A DNA stretch of 64,000 bases from Pirellulaceae bacterium (GCA_020852965.1 JADYZV010000111.1:124001-188000); one strand, 5' to 3'. Counted from the first letter of the stretch, positions 53,854 through 64,000 are shown. The notes: a model not told the origin generated them from the sequence alone. A program made the numbers and translations.

Positions 53854-54380
53854 GACTGCTGTTTCCGTTTTCTTTCTGGTGGAGGGAAGGATAGGCACTC
53901 AGGCAAAAGCAACTTCTACCATGCTGACGATTGTGGCTGGAAGCCAAACGACATTACTGCGGCGAAACCGGCTTGCCTTACTCGTGTATGACAGCCAAGT
54001 ATACCGAGTATCGATCATAGGGTTCGAAGAATATGTACGCAGGCCGCTCGTGAACTGTATACGACCTACGAAGCGCGGCGCGGTTAAACTCATGAGCTCT
54101 TCGGCCGCACGAAAGTGCTGCCGAGAAAGCTTCTGTTGATCGTCTGCAGGAGTCAGACAATACCCAGACGTGGGGGGTTGGGATTGTCAAGAGGCTTCAA
54201 ACAGTCCATGCTTTCAATAGAGGCCTACTGTCCAAAGTGATAGCGGACTAAGAACAACCACGATCATGGCAGGTAAGCCGCTTTCTGTTTCGCTCAATTC
54301 CCAAAGGATCCCTCAAGCTCCGCCAGAGCCCTTGCGGGTTGCTGGTCACGCACAGATCCGTTGACACAAAGGGCCCACCA
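53854..54380. other. Intergenic region without a recognisable gene
   Basis: 527 bp between divergent genes, so it should hold the promoters of the ceramidase-like gene (minus) and the TPR gene (plus). Open frames exist but lack motifs. Nothing else seen. Confidence 0.35.
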
Positions 54381-57300
54381 ATGATGAGACTACTGCGATG
54401 CTGTTACCTTGCTGCGCTGTTGATTCCGTTCTGCACTGCATTTGCTCAGGAGCAGGCGAGTCCGGTCGGAACAAAAGTGATTGTTGTTGCGTCGGATGTG
54501 GAACTGTCGTCCGATGAGGCGGGCATTCGACGGGCTCAGTATGGTGACGTGGCGACCGTCGCGAAAGTTGACGGGCAAAAGTTGTGGCTGCAGGAGAAGG
54601 GAGGATGGATTCGGGCCGAACAGGTCATACCGGCCGAAGGAGCCATGCAGACGTGGAACAAGCTTTTCTCGGACATGCAGGATCAGAATGACTACGACGC
54701 TGATGTCGCTCTGAAATTTGCCGCAGCGTTGTCAGCGTACAATCAAATGACGGCAGTTCAGCAGGTTACCAGTCAAATCATTCAAAAGGATCCCTCGGTG
54801 GCGGAAGCCTACCGACTGCGTGGCTTGTGCCTCGCGCTGGACAATAAGTTTCCGGCGGCGTTGGCAGATTTCAACAAGGCCGTTTCTCTGGAGCCCAAGT
54901 CGGCTGATCTGCGAATCAATCGAGCCATCTGTCAGGTCGGAGTCGGGCAATTCGACGCGGCGATTAAGCAACTCACGGAAGTGCTAGCAGATGAAGTGGA
55001 TCACGTTGAAGCGCTGTACCGGCGCGCCACCGTTTACCGATTACAGGAACAGCACGACGCGGCGTTGCGCGACTATGCTCGAGTGCTGAAATTGTCACCG
55101 CAACATATCAAGGCACTGCGAGAGCGAGCTGAACTGCTGTGTTCGCGAGGCGATTTCGATCTAGCCATCGCGGACGCCGAAAGCTGGATCGAAGCGGATC
55201 CGGAAGACTCACGAAGTTACGTACTGCTCGGCGACATTTACCGCGACGCCGAAGACGCTGAGAATGCAGTCAAAGCGTATTCCCGAGCACTCGACGTCGA
55301 TCCAAACCGACTGACGGCATTTTCCGGTCGCGGAAGTGCGCTGCTGATGATGGATCAACGCGACGAAGCTGTGGAGGACTTCCAGCGGGCGCTGGAACTC
55401 TATCCGCAGCATGTACCTGCGCTTCTCGAACTTGGACGCATCCTTGTCGAAGACGGAGAAGATCTGCAGACTGCCCTCGGCTACTTTCAGCAGGCTTGCG
55501 AAGAGGATCCCCAGAACGTAGACGCTCATGCGAAAATCGGCGATATATTTCTGGCACACGATCAACTGGACCAAGCCGTCAACTCCTACTCAGAAGCGCT
55601 CAACATCGCCCCGGATTCGGCCTGGATTCTGACGAATCGTGGTGTGGCATATGAATTCATGAGCCAATTGCCCGAAGCGATCGCCGACTATTCGCGTGCG
55701 ATCGAACTGGAACCAACGGCGATTGATGCGAGGCGGAATCGAGCCGGTGTTTACACACAGCAGGCGGAATACGACAAAGCGATTGCGGACTATTCAGAAG
55801 GCATCGCTCTAGATCCTGAATTTGCCGACCTCTACATAGGTCGCGCGGGCGCCTACACGGGACTCGGCGATATCGCCAGCCTCAAAGCGGCTGTTGCAGA
55901 CTGTGACAAATCCATCGCTCTGGAGCCCGATAGCTTTTATGCCTTTTCCGCTCGCGGCTACGCAAGCCAGCAACTTGGTGCCTTGGATGCCGCCATCGCC
56001 GATTTTCGAAAGGCGATCGATCTGGATGGTCCAGCCGGCGAAGCTCATCGCCTGCTTGGCTATGTCCTGTATCTCAAGGGCGACATGGACGCGGCTCTGG
56101 CGGAATTAACGCAAGCGATTGCCTTGAATTACGAAAACGCTGAAAGCTACCGCCTTCGTGGCATAGTCCATAGTCACAATGGCAGCTACGACCTTTCATG
56201 GCAAGACCTTGAGACGGCATTAGTTCTTGCACCAGACGATGTGGATACTTTGGTGGAGCTCGCCAACACCTACGACGAAATGTGGAAGCACGACGACGCT
56301 CTTGCTGCGGCTCAACGAGCCATTCAGCTTTCACCTGAAAATGTGTGGGCGTTGAACTACCGAGCTTATCTCCTGGGTTGCGGTCCGGAGCACCTACGGC
56401 AACCGGAGCAAGCACTCGAAGATGCCCTTCTGGCGAATCGACTGGCAGACGGCGCCGATGCGGCGGTGTTGGACACATTAGCCTGTGCGTACGCGGCAAC
56501 CGGAGATTTCGAACGGGCTATTGCCACAGGAAATCTGGCGATTGCGAAAGCCGAGGGCGATGAAGGCATTCGCAAGAACGTGAACGAACATCTTGAATTG
56601 TTTAAGCAGAAGCAAGTGTTTCTCCTGCCGGAAGATCGCCCCATTGATCTGGAAACCGGACCATCCGTAGATGGTGTTGCTGCCATAGAAGGTGCGGTGG
56701 ATACAACGTTTGTACCAGCCGATTGTTTTGCAGCTTTGCATCTTCGACCCGCAGACATTCTTGCGCTCCCTCATCTTAGCTCATTCCCTAAGGAAACATC
56801 TATTCAGCCGTTGCTGTCTGAATTTGGGACCAACGCAGGGCTGGTTGAAGAAGTCCTGGTCCCCATGTTTCCGTCCAGGGACCTACCGCCAGCGTTCTTA
56901 CTTCGCTTCAACCGACCTGTCGGGCCAGATCGAGTGGCCGAGCATCCCTCCCTGGATGTGACGGGTTGGAAGCCATGCGAGTACTCTGGCCGCGAGTGTT
57001 TTGGGAAGCTGGGCCGCGTGACATGTTTTGTTGATGACCACACGGTGATTACTGGCCCCAGAGCGGCCGTGAAGCGAATGCTGGCGGCCGACGGAACTCC
57101 CAGTCGGCTGCGCAACGCTCTTGGACAAAAAGAACGAACCGCTGCTTTTTTGGTTCAGATTGAATTCTCCGTTTGCCCCGAATTCATCGCCGCAGTTGCC
57201 AAACAGCAGGCGGAAAAAAGCGAAACGGCCGCGTTCGCCCAATTCATGCCGGAAGCTCGTTCGTTTTCAGCGAGCCTGACCTCAGCAGAGCACCTGGTTC

Positions 57301-57587
57301 TGAAGGGTACCGCCGAAATGAACGACGCCGTGGTCGCCTCACGTCTCAACCTAAGCCTCAACGAAGCTTTGCAGGACCTGCAGTCGTCGATGACCACGAT
57401 GGGCTACGACGCTGTCCCATTGGAGCCTGCGGCGATCTCCGAACTGAAGACGATCGTCAACGGCCTGCTTGCCAACGCAACGTTGTCCGTCTCCGGTTCA
57501 TCCGCAAAACTGGAAGTCAGTACAACCAATGCAATTGAAGCTGCGCTACAGAAGCTGGGCAAACAGTTGGCGTCGGTGTCGAAATAA
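54381..57587 (+). CDS. Exported SH3-like/TPR-repeat protein
   Basis: 1068 aa. Signal peptide to about residue 22, then an SH3-like domain (about 25-80: GTKVIVVASDVELSSDEAGI, GGWIRAEQVIP). From about 120 to 750 there are at least fifteen TPR units with the A-x3-Y-x3-AL-x2-P pattern (DYSRAIELEPTAIDARRNRA, AIADFRKAIDLDGPAGEAHR). The last 300 residues (LETGPSVDGVAAIEGAVDTT onward) are a separate, non-TPR domain I do not recognise. Probably a periplasmic scaffold. Confidence 0.85.
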   Translation: MMRLLRCCYLAALLIPFCTAFAQEQASPVGTKVIVVASDVELSSDEAGIRRAQYGDVATVAKVDGQKLWLQEKGGWIRAEQVIPAEGAMQTWNKLFSDMQDQNDYDADVALKFAAALSAYNQMTAVQQVTSQIIQKDPSVAEAYRLRGLCLALDNKFPAALADFNKAVSLEPKSADLRINRAICQVGVGQFDAAIKQLTEVLADEVDHVEALYRRATVYRLQEQHDAALRDYARVLKLSPQHIKALRERAELLCSRGDFDLAIADAESWIEADPEDSRSYVLLGDIYRDAEDAENAVKAYSRALDVDPNRLTAFSGRGSALLMMDQRDEAVEDFQRALELYPQHVPALLELGRILVEDGEDLQTALGYFQQACEEDPQNVDAHAKIGDIFLAHDQLDQAVNSYSEALNIAPDSAWILTNRGVAYEFMSQLPEAIADYSRAIELEPTAIDARRNRAGVYTQQAEYDKAIADYSEGIALDPEFADLYIGRAGAYTGLGDIASLKAAVADCDKSIALEPDSFYAFSARGYASQQLGALDAAIADFRKAIDLDGPAGEAHRLLGYVLYLKGDMDAALAELTQAIALNYENAESYRLRGIVHSHNGSYDLSWQDLETALVLAPDDVDTLVELANTYDEMWKHDDALAAAQRAIQLSPENVWALNYRAYLLGCGPEHLRQPEQALEDALLANRLADGADAAVLDTLACAYAATGDFERAIATGNLAIAKAEGDEGIRKNVNEHLELFKQKQVFLLPEDRPIDLETGPSVDGVAAIEGAVDTTFVPADCFAALHLRPADILALPHLSSFPKETSIQPLLSEFGTNAGLVEEVLVPMFPSRDLPPAFLLRFNRPVGPDRVAEHPSLDVTGWKPCEYSGRECFGKLGRVTCFVDDHTVITGPRAAVKRMLAADGTPSRLRNALGQKERTAAFLVQIEFSVCPEFIAAVAKQQAEKSETAAFAQFMPEARSFSASLTSAEHLVLKGTAEMNDAVVASRLNLSLNEALQDLQSSMTTMGYDAVPLEPAAISELKTIVNGLLANATLSVSGSSAKLEVSTTNAIEAALQKLGKQLASVSK

Positions 57588-58193
57588 GCTGAAGTAGCAA
57601 TTGAACTTGAATGTGACAGACCAACTTTGGCCATTTGTAACGCCGCAGAGTCTTCTTCCTTCAAAACGTGAGCTCATCAAGTTCGGCGGTGGCAACATTA
57701 GCATTTGACGTCCCCAATTCAACCAAGCGATCTTGAGTGCATCGTCTGAACCCCACGAAGTCCACTCCACGTTGTGCCGGTTATCTGAGTCAAAACTTGG
57801 CTTATCTGGATCCCACCAATTCCAAAGGTCCGGCCGTCCCTGCCACCAAATCTCACCATCGATCTGGATATAGATCGGAGTTTCAGTCTGTTCGGCAAGC
57901 TGCATTGCGTCGCGAATCGAGGCAACCACCCGTTCGTCATTGTCGGAAGCAAGATAAGAAAAGATGCAACCGACGCCAAGCTTTATACGGCCATCCTGCG
58001 CAGTCGGAATTTTGGTGTGAATTTCGCCCAGCACTTCCCGAGTAACTTTGCGTACATTAATCAACAAGTATTGATGTTTATTGTCTGGCGCGACGTCGAT
58101 TGCGTCCCGATCAGCGGCCTTGGCGGGTAAACCCATCGCCAACAGAACACTGGCCGTGATAGTTAGTCGCAAGCGGTGATAACAGGTATTCAT
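57546..58193 (-). CDS. Exported hypothetical protein, C-terminally truncated
   Basis: 215 aa from ATG 58193. Signal peptide (LRLTITASVLLAMGLPAKAA), then QYLLINVRKVTREVLGEIHT, PIYIQIDGEIWWQGRPDLWN and WTSWGSDDALKIAWLNWGRQ, which belongs to a planctomycete family of larger exported proteins. After PPPNLMSS the sequence turns into an unrelated tail rich in Phe and Arg that overlaps the end of the TPR gene by 42 bp. The C-terminal domain seems lost by deletion, so it may be a pseudogene. Confidence 0.6.
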   Translation of the reverse strand: MNTCYHRLRLTITASVLLAMGLPAKAADRDAIDVAPDNKHQYLLINVRKVTREVLGEIHTKIPTAQDGRIKLGVGCIFSYLASDNDERVVASIRDAMQLAEQTETPIYIQIDGEIWWQGRPDLWNWWDPDKPSFDSDNRHNVEWTSWGSDDALKIAWLNWGRQMLMLPPPNLMSSRFEGRRLCGVTNGQSWSVTFKFNCYFSLFRHRRQLFAQLL

Positions 58194-58512
58194 TTCATCA
58201 TTCTTTTGGGCAGCGACATGTAACAGTTTAGTCACTGCGGATTGATATTGGAGGAGATTCCTTGGAGTGCTTCGAGTCCTCGGAGCTTTGGCCTGGAGAG
58301 CGGTTCAATGCGCAAGCGAACGAAACGGCAAAAACGAAGTTGGCAGCGCTCAGGGTGGTTGCAGTTGGGTCGAGATCGATACCTTCATCATAGCAGCGGG
58401 AAGCAGCGACCCAAATTACGCTCGAGCTTTCGATCGTGCTTCATGCACTGCCGGAAACACAAAGGGTCCAGCGGATAAACTCGGTAGCCCAGGTAAAACG
58501 AAATTAATTCAA
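58194..58512. other. Intergenic region without a recognisable gene
   Basis: 319 bp between the truncated exported gene and the ketosynthase gene. It contains the promoter region of the former. Small frames present on both strands, but none convincing. Confidence 0.35.
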
Positions 58513-59733
58513 TTAGCCTTCTTCAAGACGTTGCAGTACCAAGCATGCATTGGTGCCGCCAAAACCGAAGTTATTGCTCATGACGGTGTTCAGGCCAGCG
58601 TTCTCTTCAGTCTTCCGCAACACCGGCATGCCTTCAGCCTTCGGGTCCAACTCGACAATGTTGGCCGAGCCTGCCATGAAATTGTTTTCGAGCATGAGAA
58701 GGCAATGAATCGCCTCCTGGACGCCGGCAGCACCGAGCGAATGTCCACACAGCGACTTGCTTGAACTGAAGCGCGGAATCGAGTCTTTGAATACCTCGCG
58801 CATCGCGTCGAGTTCGGCAATATCTCCGGCCGGTGTACTGGTGCCGTGCGTGTTGATGTAGTCGACCGGTGCATCGACCGTGGCAATAGCCTGCCGCATG
58901 CAGCGCACGGCACCTTCACCCGACGGGGTAACCATACTTGCGCCGTCGGATGTTGCGCCATAGCCGACGACTTCTGCATAAATTTTGGCATCCCGAGTCC
59001 TGGCATGTTCGAGTTCTTCCAGCACCAGCATGCCACCACCGGCGGCGATGACGAATCCATCCCGTCCGCTGTCGTAGGCTCGCGATGCCATCGCTGGCTG
59101 GTCGTTGTACTTGGTTGACAAGGCGCCCATGGCATCGAACATCATCGCCAAGACCCAATCCTCTTCTTCACCGCCACCGGCAAAAATTAGATCCTGCTTG
59201 CCCCACTGAATTTGTTCCATCGCGGCACCAATGCAATGGGTGCTGGTAGCGCAGGCAGAGGTAATGGAATAGTTGAGTCCACGAATACCAAAGTGCGTGG
59301 CTAAGCAAGCGGAAACGGTACTGCTCATGGTGCGCGGCACCAGGTAGGGGCCTACCCGGCGCAAGCCTCTTTCCCGCAATGTGTCTGCGCCCCAAACCAA
59401 GTTGGCGCTCGACGCGCCGCCCGAACCTGCGATCAATCCCGTGCGCGGATTCGAAATATCTTCGGTAGCCAAACCTGCATCAGTGATCGCATTTTGCATC
59501 GCCACGTAAGCATAGGCAGCGGCATCGCCCATGAAGCGACGAGCTTTGCGATCGATATACTCACCCAGGTCGATATCGACCGATCCGCAAACCGTGCTAC
59601 GCAAGCCCATTTCTGCGAACTTTTCATTGAAGCGAATACCCGATCTTCCGTGACGTAAAGAATCAACCACGGATTCCCTGGTATTGCCCAGACAGGAAAC
59701 CAGCCCCATACCCGTGACAACCACTCGCCGCAT
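58513..59733 (-). CDS. Beta-ketoacyl-ACP synthase (FabB/FabF type)
   Basis: 406 aa condensing enzyme. Catalytic Cys161 in [13 protein letters not shown], the two His in [11 protein letters not shown] and [11 protein letters not shown], and the Lys in SSSKSLCG. The gatekeeper loop and the end [20 protein letters not shown] are typical. It extends acyl-ACP with malonyl-ACP. Length and motifs resemble FabB slightly more than FabF. No ACP, dehydratase or other fatty-acid gene is next to it, so a stand-alone copy or specialised lipid role is possible. Confidence 0.93.
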   Translation of the reverse strand: MRRVVVTGMGLVSCLGNTRESVVDSLRHGRSGIRFNEKFAEMGLRSTVCGSVDIDLGEYIDRKARRFMGDAAAYAYVAMQNAITDAGLATEDISNPRTGLIAGSGGASSANLVWGADTLRERGLRRVGPYLVPRTMSSTVSACLATHFGIRGLNYSITSACATSTHCIGAAMEQIQWGKQDLIFAGGGEEEDWVLAMMFDAMGALSTKYNDQPAMASRAYDSGRDGFVIAAGGGMLVLEELEHARTRDAKIYAEVVGYGATSDGASMVTPSGEGAVRCMRQAIATVDAPVDYINTHGTSTPAGDIAELDAMREVFKDSIPRFSSSKSLCGHSLGAAGVQEAIHCLLMLENNFMAGSANIVELDPKAEGMPVLRKTEENAGLNTVMSNNFGFGGTNACLVLQRLEEG

Positions 59734-59862
59734 GTCAGTTATCTCGCTGATGTTAAATTTTGATTTCGCACAGTCTACCAGGACGACTCACAAACGAACG
59801 TTTATACTCAAGAAGCAGGGAAACTACGAGGTGGTCGGTGTTGATCGAAAAAGGATGAAAGA

Positions 59863-61569
59863 ATGTTAGAGATCATTTGTTGCGGCTATATGAAAAACGC
59901 TTGGCGCGTATCGGTCTTGCTGGCATCGCTTTGTATGGCGTCACCCGAGGTACTGCAGGTTTCGGCTGCCGACACGGTCTTCCACATACAAGACGAAGTG
60001 CTGCATTCCATCGATCCGCGTCTGTTCGGACAGTTCATGGAGCGGCCAAGCTGGGGCGAGATCGGACCGGAAGGGGCCCTTGTCCCCGGAACCCATCGAC
60101 TTCAGCCCAAGGTGGTCGATCTGCTTGCGGAAATGCAGCCGCCTATGATGCGGTTTCCCGGAGGAACCGATGTAGACTTCATGGACTGGCGCGACATGGT
60201 CAGCAATGTTCCCGGCCGTGGGGCCGAGCGCCCCGTGAGCGTGGGCCACAAAGGACATCAAGTTACGAACAACTTTGGGTTCGATGAATTCTTCGCGCTG
60301 TGCGAGGAATTGAAATCCGACCCGATCATCGTGGTCAATCTCCGCAACGCGTTGCTGCAAAAGAAATCGGTTGCTCAGGCCGCACGGGACGCCGCCGCAC
60401 TGGTCGCGTACTGCAATGCTCCTGTTGGCTCGAAACTGCCCGATGGAATGCACGAGTGGCCCTCGATTAGGCAGAACAATGGCCACGCCATGCCCTACGG
60501 AGTTAAAATCTGGCAGATCGGCAACGAAACATGGTTCCCATTTGAGAAATTGAATGGGATGTCGAAAGAACAAAGGGACACACATGGTGCCAAGTGCATC
60601 GTAGACCTGTGTCGCGCGATGCTCGAAGTCGATCCGACGATTGAATTCATCGTGGACGGGCATGGCGAGACATTCCAAGCGGCGATGCTGGCACGCGAAG
60701 AACTTGGAGATAAGATCGCCTATTTCGTCTTTCATCAATACACTCCATGGAGAGTGACGGAAGTATTGAGAAACGGTAAGTCGGTGCCAATCGAATCTCT
60801 CTCCCAGTCCGATGTGTGGCATGCTTGGGTCGCCACACCCGAGTTTGACGCGGACGGCCTAGCCGTGTTCCGCAATCCGCTTGTGGCCCAAGCACGCCAA
60901 AAAGGACTGCGTATCGCGGTAACCGAATGGAATTGGAATGGCGGGTGGGGCAACAAGCAGTTGGCGCGGAACTCTGCACTGGACTCTGCACTGGCCAAGG
61001 GGGTTGGTGCCGCTGGCTTCTTGCACGCATTGATGCGCGCTGGGGACGTGGTGGACATTGGCTGCCAGTCCATGCTGGTCGGCAACAGTTGGCCGATCCA
61101 TGCGATCTATGCCGATCGAGAAGGCAAAGAGCCTCCCTATTTCATGCCCAGCGGGCAGGCGACAATGCTGTACTCCCATCATCACGGTCGCGATCGTCTA
61201 CAGGTCGTTGCGGAAAACGTTCCAACCTTTGAGCAGCCATTTAAAATGGGAGACATCCAGCCATGGGAGAAGTTGGCATGTCTAGATGCCGTGGCGACCG
61301 CTGGAGAGTCCGCCGTTTTCTTTCACGTTATCAACCGAAGTTTTGATCGAGCTTGCGCGATCGAGCTTGACGTCGCGAAAATGGGGCCATTGGGCATGAA
61401 AGCCATCCACCACATGCTCACCGGCAGGTTGAACGACGCACCCGAAGTGGGCGAACCGGTGCAAGTCGCCGAAATTGTCGACACAGAAATCGAATACGAC
61501 GGCAGGATGCTCACCGTCACACTTCCCGCTCGAACGATCTCGATCATCGAAATGCCGCGGCAGAAATAA
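59863..61569 (+). CDS. GH51 alpha-L-arabinofuranosidase
   Basis: 568 aa. Start 59863 follows AAAGGA; ATG 59890 is an alternative that gives a cleaner signal peptide (ALASLCMAS...VSAAD). GH51 marks: HSIDPRLFGQFMERPSWGEI, MMRFPGGTDVDFMDWRDMV, acid/base Glu222 in WQIGNETWF and nucleophile Glu355 in IAVTEWNWNGG. The C-terminal beta domain ends with ISIIEMP. It removes arabinofuranosyl side chains from plant or algal polysaccharides outside the cytoplasm. Divergent from the ketosynthase gene. Confidence 0.92.
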   Translation: MLEIICCGYMKNAWRVSVLLASLCMASPEVLQVSAADTVFHIQDEVLHSIDPRLFGQFMERPSWGEIGPEGALVPGTHRLQPKVVDLLAEMQPPMMRFPGGTDVDFMDWRDMVSNVPGRGAERPVSVGHKGHQVTNNFGFDEFFALCEELKSDPIIVVNLRNALLQKKSVAQAARDAAALVAYCNAPVGSKLPDGMHEWPSIRQNNGHAMPYGVKIWQIGNETWFPFEKLNGMSKEQRDTHGAKCIVDLCRAMLEVDPTIEFIVDGHGETFQAAMLAREELGDKIAYFVFHQYTPWRVTEVLRNGKSVPIESLSQSDVWHAWVATPEFDADGLAVFRNPLVAQARQKGLRIAVTEWNWNGGWGNKQLARNSALDSALAKGVGAAGFLHALMRAGDVVDIGCQSMLVGNSWPIHAIYADREGKEPPYFMPSGQATMLYSHHHGRDRLQVVAENVPTFEQPFKMGDIQPWEKLACLDAVATAGESAVFFHVINRSFDRACAIELDVAKMGPLGMKAIHHMLTGRLNDAPEVGEPVQVAEIVDTEIEYDGRMLTVTLPARTISIIEMPRQK

Positions 61570-61725
61570 AAGCCATGCTCACATAGAGGACGCACTACCG
61601 CGACGGGATTAGGGGGGAACAGAGCCATACTGTTGGCGCTCGGATCGCTGCGACTTGAGTTCAGCGATTTCTAGGCGCTTGGACAAAGTTGAGAGGGCAA
61701 AAAGTTGGTGCCCCCTTCTCCACCT

Positions 61726-64000
61726 TTATTGCTCAACCATCGGGCCATACTGTACATAAGCGATCAAATCACGGATTTCTTCATCGCTGAGGGCGTCGAG
61801 CAAACCCATCGGCATGATCGAATCGCGCGACAGCTTTCGCTCGGCGATGTCTTCCAGTGGCAACACCACGCGTTCATTCAATGTTCGTACTACCAATGTC
61901 TCGCCGCCGGTTGCTTCGACCAATCCAGTCACCACGCGATCATCGACCGTCCGCAGAATCTCCATTTGATAGTCCTTCGAGACGGCTGCGTTGGGATCGA
62001 TGATATTCTCCAATAGATAATCGAGATTCTGCCGCTGCGCGCCGGTGATATCGGGACCAATGTCCCCCCCCTGGCCAAAAAACTTGTGGCAGGCGGCGCA
62101 TTGTTTTACAAACAGTTCCAAGCCGTGTCCGCGATCGGCGCTGGCAAGCGTTGGGGCGTCGAGCCATTTTTTTAGCTTGGCGATCTGCTCGGTCCGTTCT
62201 CGGGGAGATTCACGCACCGCCCCCCACAGCGCATTCAATTTGGTGTCGATAAGATCATTCCCGAGCTCGCGCATCACCCGCACTGGAAAAGCGGTCAAAT
62301 CGTGGCTGGGAACTCGCTGGGCCTCGATTGCTTCCAACAAAGTCAGGGCCCATGCTTCGCGGCCCGCGAGCGTCAAGAGCGCGGTCTGCCTGTCGCGATT
62401 ACTCAACTCCGCATAAACTTGCAGAACGGCTCGCGGCGTGTCGGGATGTTGAAATGCAGCTAGCGACTTGAGCACATCCGATCGAATTGCAGTATCGCTC
62501 AAGAGTTCAATTAGCTCGGCATCCCAACCGGGCAATCGCTTGGCGACCAGCGCCTTGATAGCCCGCTGACGATTGGCGACGGACTCCTTGCTGTCGCGGG
62601 CAACGCGCTGCAAACTGGTCAGAGCCTGTTGATCGTCCAGCAGTACCGCCAAGCTGACAGCCCGGTCGCGAACAGCGTCCGATTCACTGCTGGCCAATCG
62701 CTCGTAGGCGTCGGGCCACGACTTGGGTATGGCGACGCGCCTCTCCCCTTCCGTCCCTTGCAGGATTCCCTCCAGCAGATCCGCCGCGACCTCGTCATCC
62801 CACTCCACATCGTCCCGCAAGCCATTATCCGGCGAATCTCCGAGCCGCTGCATCAGCATCTCGAACCCATCATCTCGACGATTCGAATCCATGATTCGTC
62901 GCGCTCCGTTGATCCGTACCCGCGAGATTTCTGCTCGGCCAATCAAAGTTTCAAAGCGCCGCAAATCTGCATGCACCAGCGGTTCACAACCATACCAAAT
63001 CATCAAAGGCAGGTTCTGATCGGTTTCATCCTCATGATGACTGGCCAGTCCGGCCGCTAATTCCCAGCAACGATCGGGGGGCAGCCGCTGCAATGCACAA
63101 GCCAAATTCAGTCGCACTAAAGGCGATTCATCCGCGCGGGACAACTCCACGCAGCGCTGCAGCAAGGCTTCCGTAGGTTGGCCAGTCTCACATAGTAACG
63201 TAACAGCCCAAGCGCGTACGTCCTCCGATGCGTGAAACAAGCATTGCAGTAGCAAGCTCTCATCCAACCCATCGGTCACATGCAGGGCCCACAGGGCCCG
63301 GAGCTTGCGCGGTACGTCCAAGCCGGCCTCGGAGAACTTGTGCAACAACCGCCTATGCACGGCGCTCATCGCGTCTCCCCGAGCAGCTCTTTCCTGCAAC
63401 TGCCGACGAGCGTGGCGCACATACCAATCGTTGGCATGCCACTGCAAATCGACCAACTCCAGATCCGCTAGCTCCGACAATTCGACCGATGGCGCGACAA
63501 CTTCACCGTGGGTCAAGCGGTAGATGCGTCCTGTATTCTTGCGTGTGTTACGAATACTGTGACACTCTCCCGTGTCGGACCAATCGCTGACGTAAATCTC
63601 ACCCGCTGGCCCATACGCCAACGTGACTCCCATGAACCATGGATCCAGAGATCGCATAAGGTCAGCCCCGTGGGATGCCACATAGCCCGAGCCTTTGCGC
63701 GCCAGGATGTCGTTATTGATTCGGCGACCATGGATGTTGTTGGTAAATAGCGTATTGCGATACTCGGCGGGAAAGTTATCTCCCAGATAGATCATCGTGC
63801 CGCAGTGCGCATGCCCACCGCCGGCAGCGTCTTCCTCGGCGGAACCCAAGCCGCTTAGCACATTTTTCAATCCAACGAAATGCAAGTGATCGGCGATCGT
63901 ATCGATACGTTGGTACGCATACTGGCTGCTCTCGCGTCCCCGCCAAGGTTCGTAGTGTGCTCCCTGGAGGACTTGGAACAGATGCCGATTGACGCAGTTG
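61726..64000 (-). CDS. PVC-type haem-binding CxxCH/HEAT-repeat protein (partial, N-terminus outside window)
   Basis: The frame is open to the window end; about 757 codons are visible. It begins inside the beta-propeller dehydrogenase domain (CVNRHLFQVLQGAHYEPWRG, NTLFTNNIHGRRINNDILAR, MGVTLAYGPAGEIYVSDWSD), continues with HEAT-like repeats (SEDVRAWAVTLLCETG, ALVAKRLPGWDAELIELL) and ends with a cytochrome c domain: FVKQCAACHKFFGQGGDIGP with the CxxCH motif. This domain order is typical of Planctomycetota secreted proteins annotated as membrane-bound dehydrogenase/PVC cytochrome. Substrate unknown. Confidence 0.92.
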   Translation of the reverse strand, partial: NCVNRHLFQVLQGAHYEPWRGRESSQYAYQRIDTIADHLHFVGLKNVLSGLGSAEEDAAGGGHAHCGTMIYLGDNFPAEYRNTLFTNNIHGRRINNDILARKGSGYVASHGADLMRSLDPWFMGVTLAYGPAGEIYVSDWSDTGECHSIRNTRKNTGRIYRLTHGEVVAPSVELSELADLELVDLQWHANDWYVRHARRQLQERAARGDAMSAVHRRLLHKFSEAGLDVPRKLRALWALHVTDGLDESLLLQCLFHASEDVRAWAVTLLCETGQPTEALLQRCVELSRADESPLVRLNLACALQRLPPDRCWELAAGLASHHEDETDQNLPLMIWYGCEPLVHADLRRFETLIGRAEISRVRINGARRIMDSNRRDDGFEMLMQRLGDSPDNGLRDDVEWDDEVAADLLEGILQGTEGERRVAIPKSWPDAYERLASSESDAVRDRAVSLAVLLDDQQALTSLQRVARDSKESVANRQRAIKALVAKRLPGWDAELIELLSDTAIRSDVLKSLAAFQHPDTPRAVLQVYAELSNRDRQTALLTLAGREAWALTLLEAIEAQRVPSHDLTAFPVRVMRELGNDLIDTKLNALWGAVRESPRERTEQIAKLKKWLDAPTLASADRGHGLELFVKQCAACHKFFGQGGDIGPDITGAQRQNLDYLLENIIDPNAAVSKDYQMEILRTVDDRVVTGLVEATGGETLVVRTLNERVVLPLEDIAERKLSRDSIMPMGLLDALSDEEIRDLIAYVQYGPMVEQ

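Overview
The window looks like a chromosomal stretch from a member of the Planctomycetota, most likely the Pirellulales. This is an inference from gene families that cluster in that phylum: a PVC-type CxxCH haem protein, an NPCBM/HzsA-like exported protein, GxGYxYP and GH99-like hydrolases, and an N-type ATPase. I see no tRNA, rRNA, CRISPR array, prophage or intact insertion sequence.

Layout. 1-13 kb: RND efflux adaptor (cut by the window edge), YceI, DoxX, MarR, an SDR, DoxX coupled to an FMN-dependent glutamate synthase-like enzyme, a cupin, beta-carbonic anhydrase, and an RND permease/adaptor pair. 13-21 kb: Dps, a luciferase-like oxidoreductase, a damaged cytosine deaminase, MarC, small hypothetical genes and a glycogen-debranching enzyme. 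22-29.5 kb: a full N-type F1Fo ATPase (atpC-Q-R-B-E-F-A-G) whose beta gene (atpD) lies at the far end on the opposite strand. 29.6-43.7 kb: stress and redox genes (universal stress protein, HAD phosphatase, RIC iron-sulfur repair protein, DUF488, flavodoxin-reductase-like protein, cupins, fosmidomycin-type exporter, AlkA-type glycosylase) and an ovothiol synthase OvoA followed by an ATP-grasp gene. 44-64 kb: large exported proteins (HzsA-like, GH99-like, GxGYxYP, ceramidase-like, TPR, GH51 arabinofuranosidase, PVC cytochrome), plus a FabB/FabF-type ketosynthase. This part suggests a cell that degrades complex glycans and perhaps glycolipids.

Two features stand out. First, there is a high density of broken genes: about fourteen relics, several with clean in-frame internal deletions (an alpha/beta-hydrolase-OsmC fusion and a cytosine deaminase) and several reduced to one domain (pirin, DsbA, AhpD-like, alcohol dehydrogenase, M50-CBS protease, Old Yellow Enzyme, metallo-beta-lactamase, ECF sigma, DUF488). 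Second, there are three families of interspersed palindromic repeats. Family A is a nested-palindrome element of about 150 bp (4 copies). Family B is a 55-70 bp hairpin built on a GCTTCCAGCTTGCG core (at least 6 copies), one of which lies in frame inside atpG while others supply stop codons. Family C is a miniature element with about 30-bp inverted CACGAA-type ends, and its two larger copies carry the same truncated GxxExxY-like reading frame. Repeats sit near both breakpoints of the atpD rearrangement, so they may have driven it.
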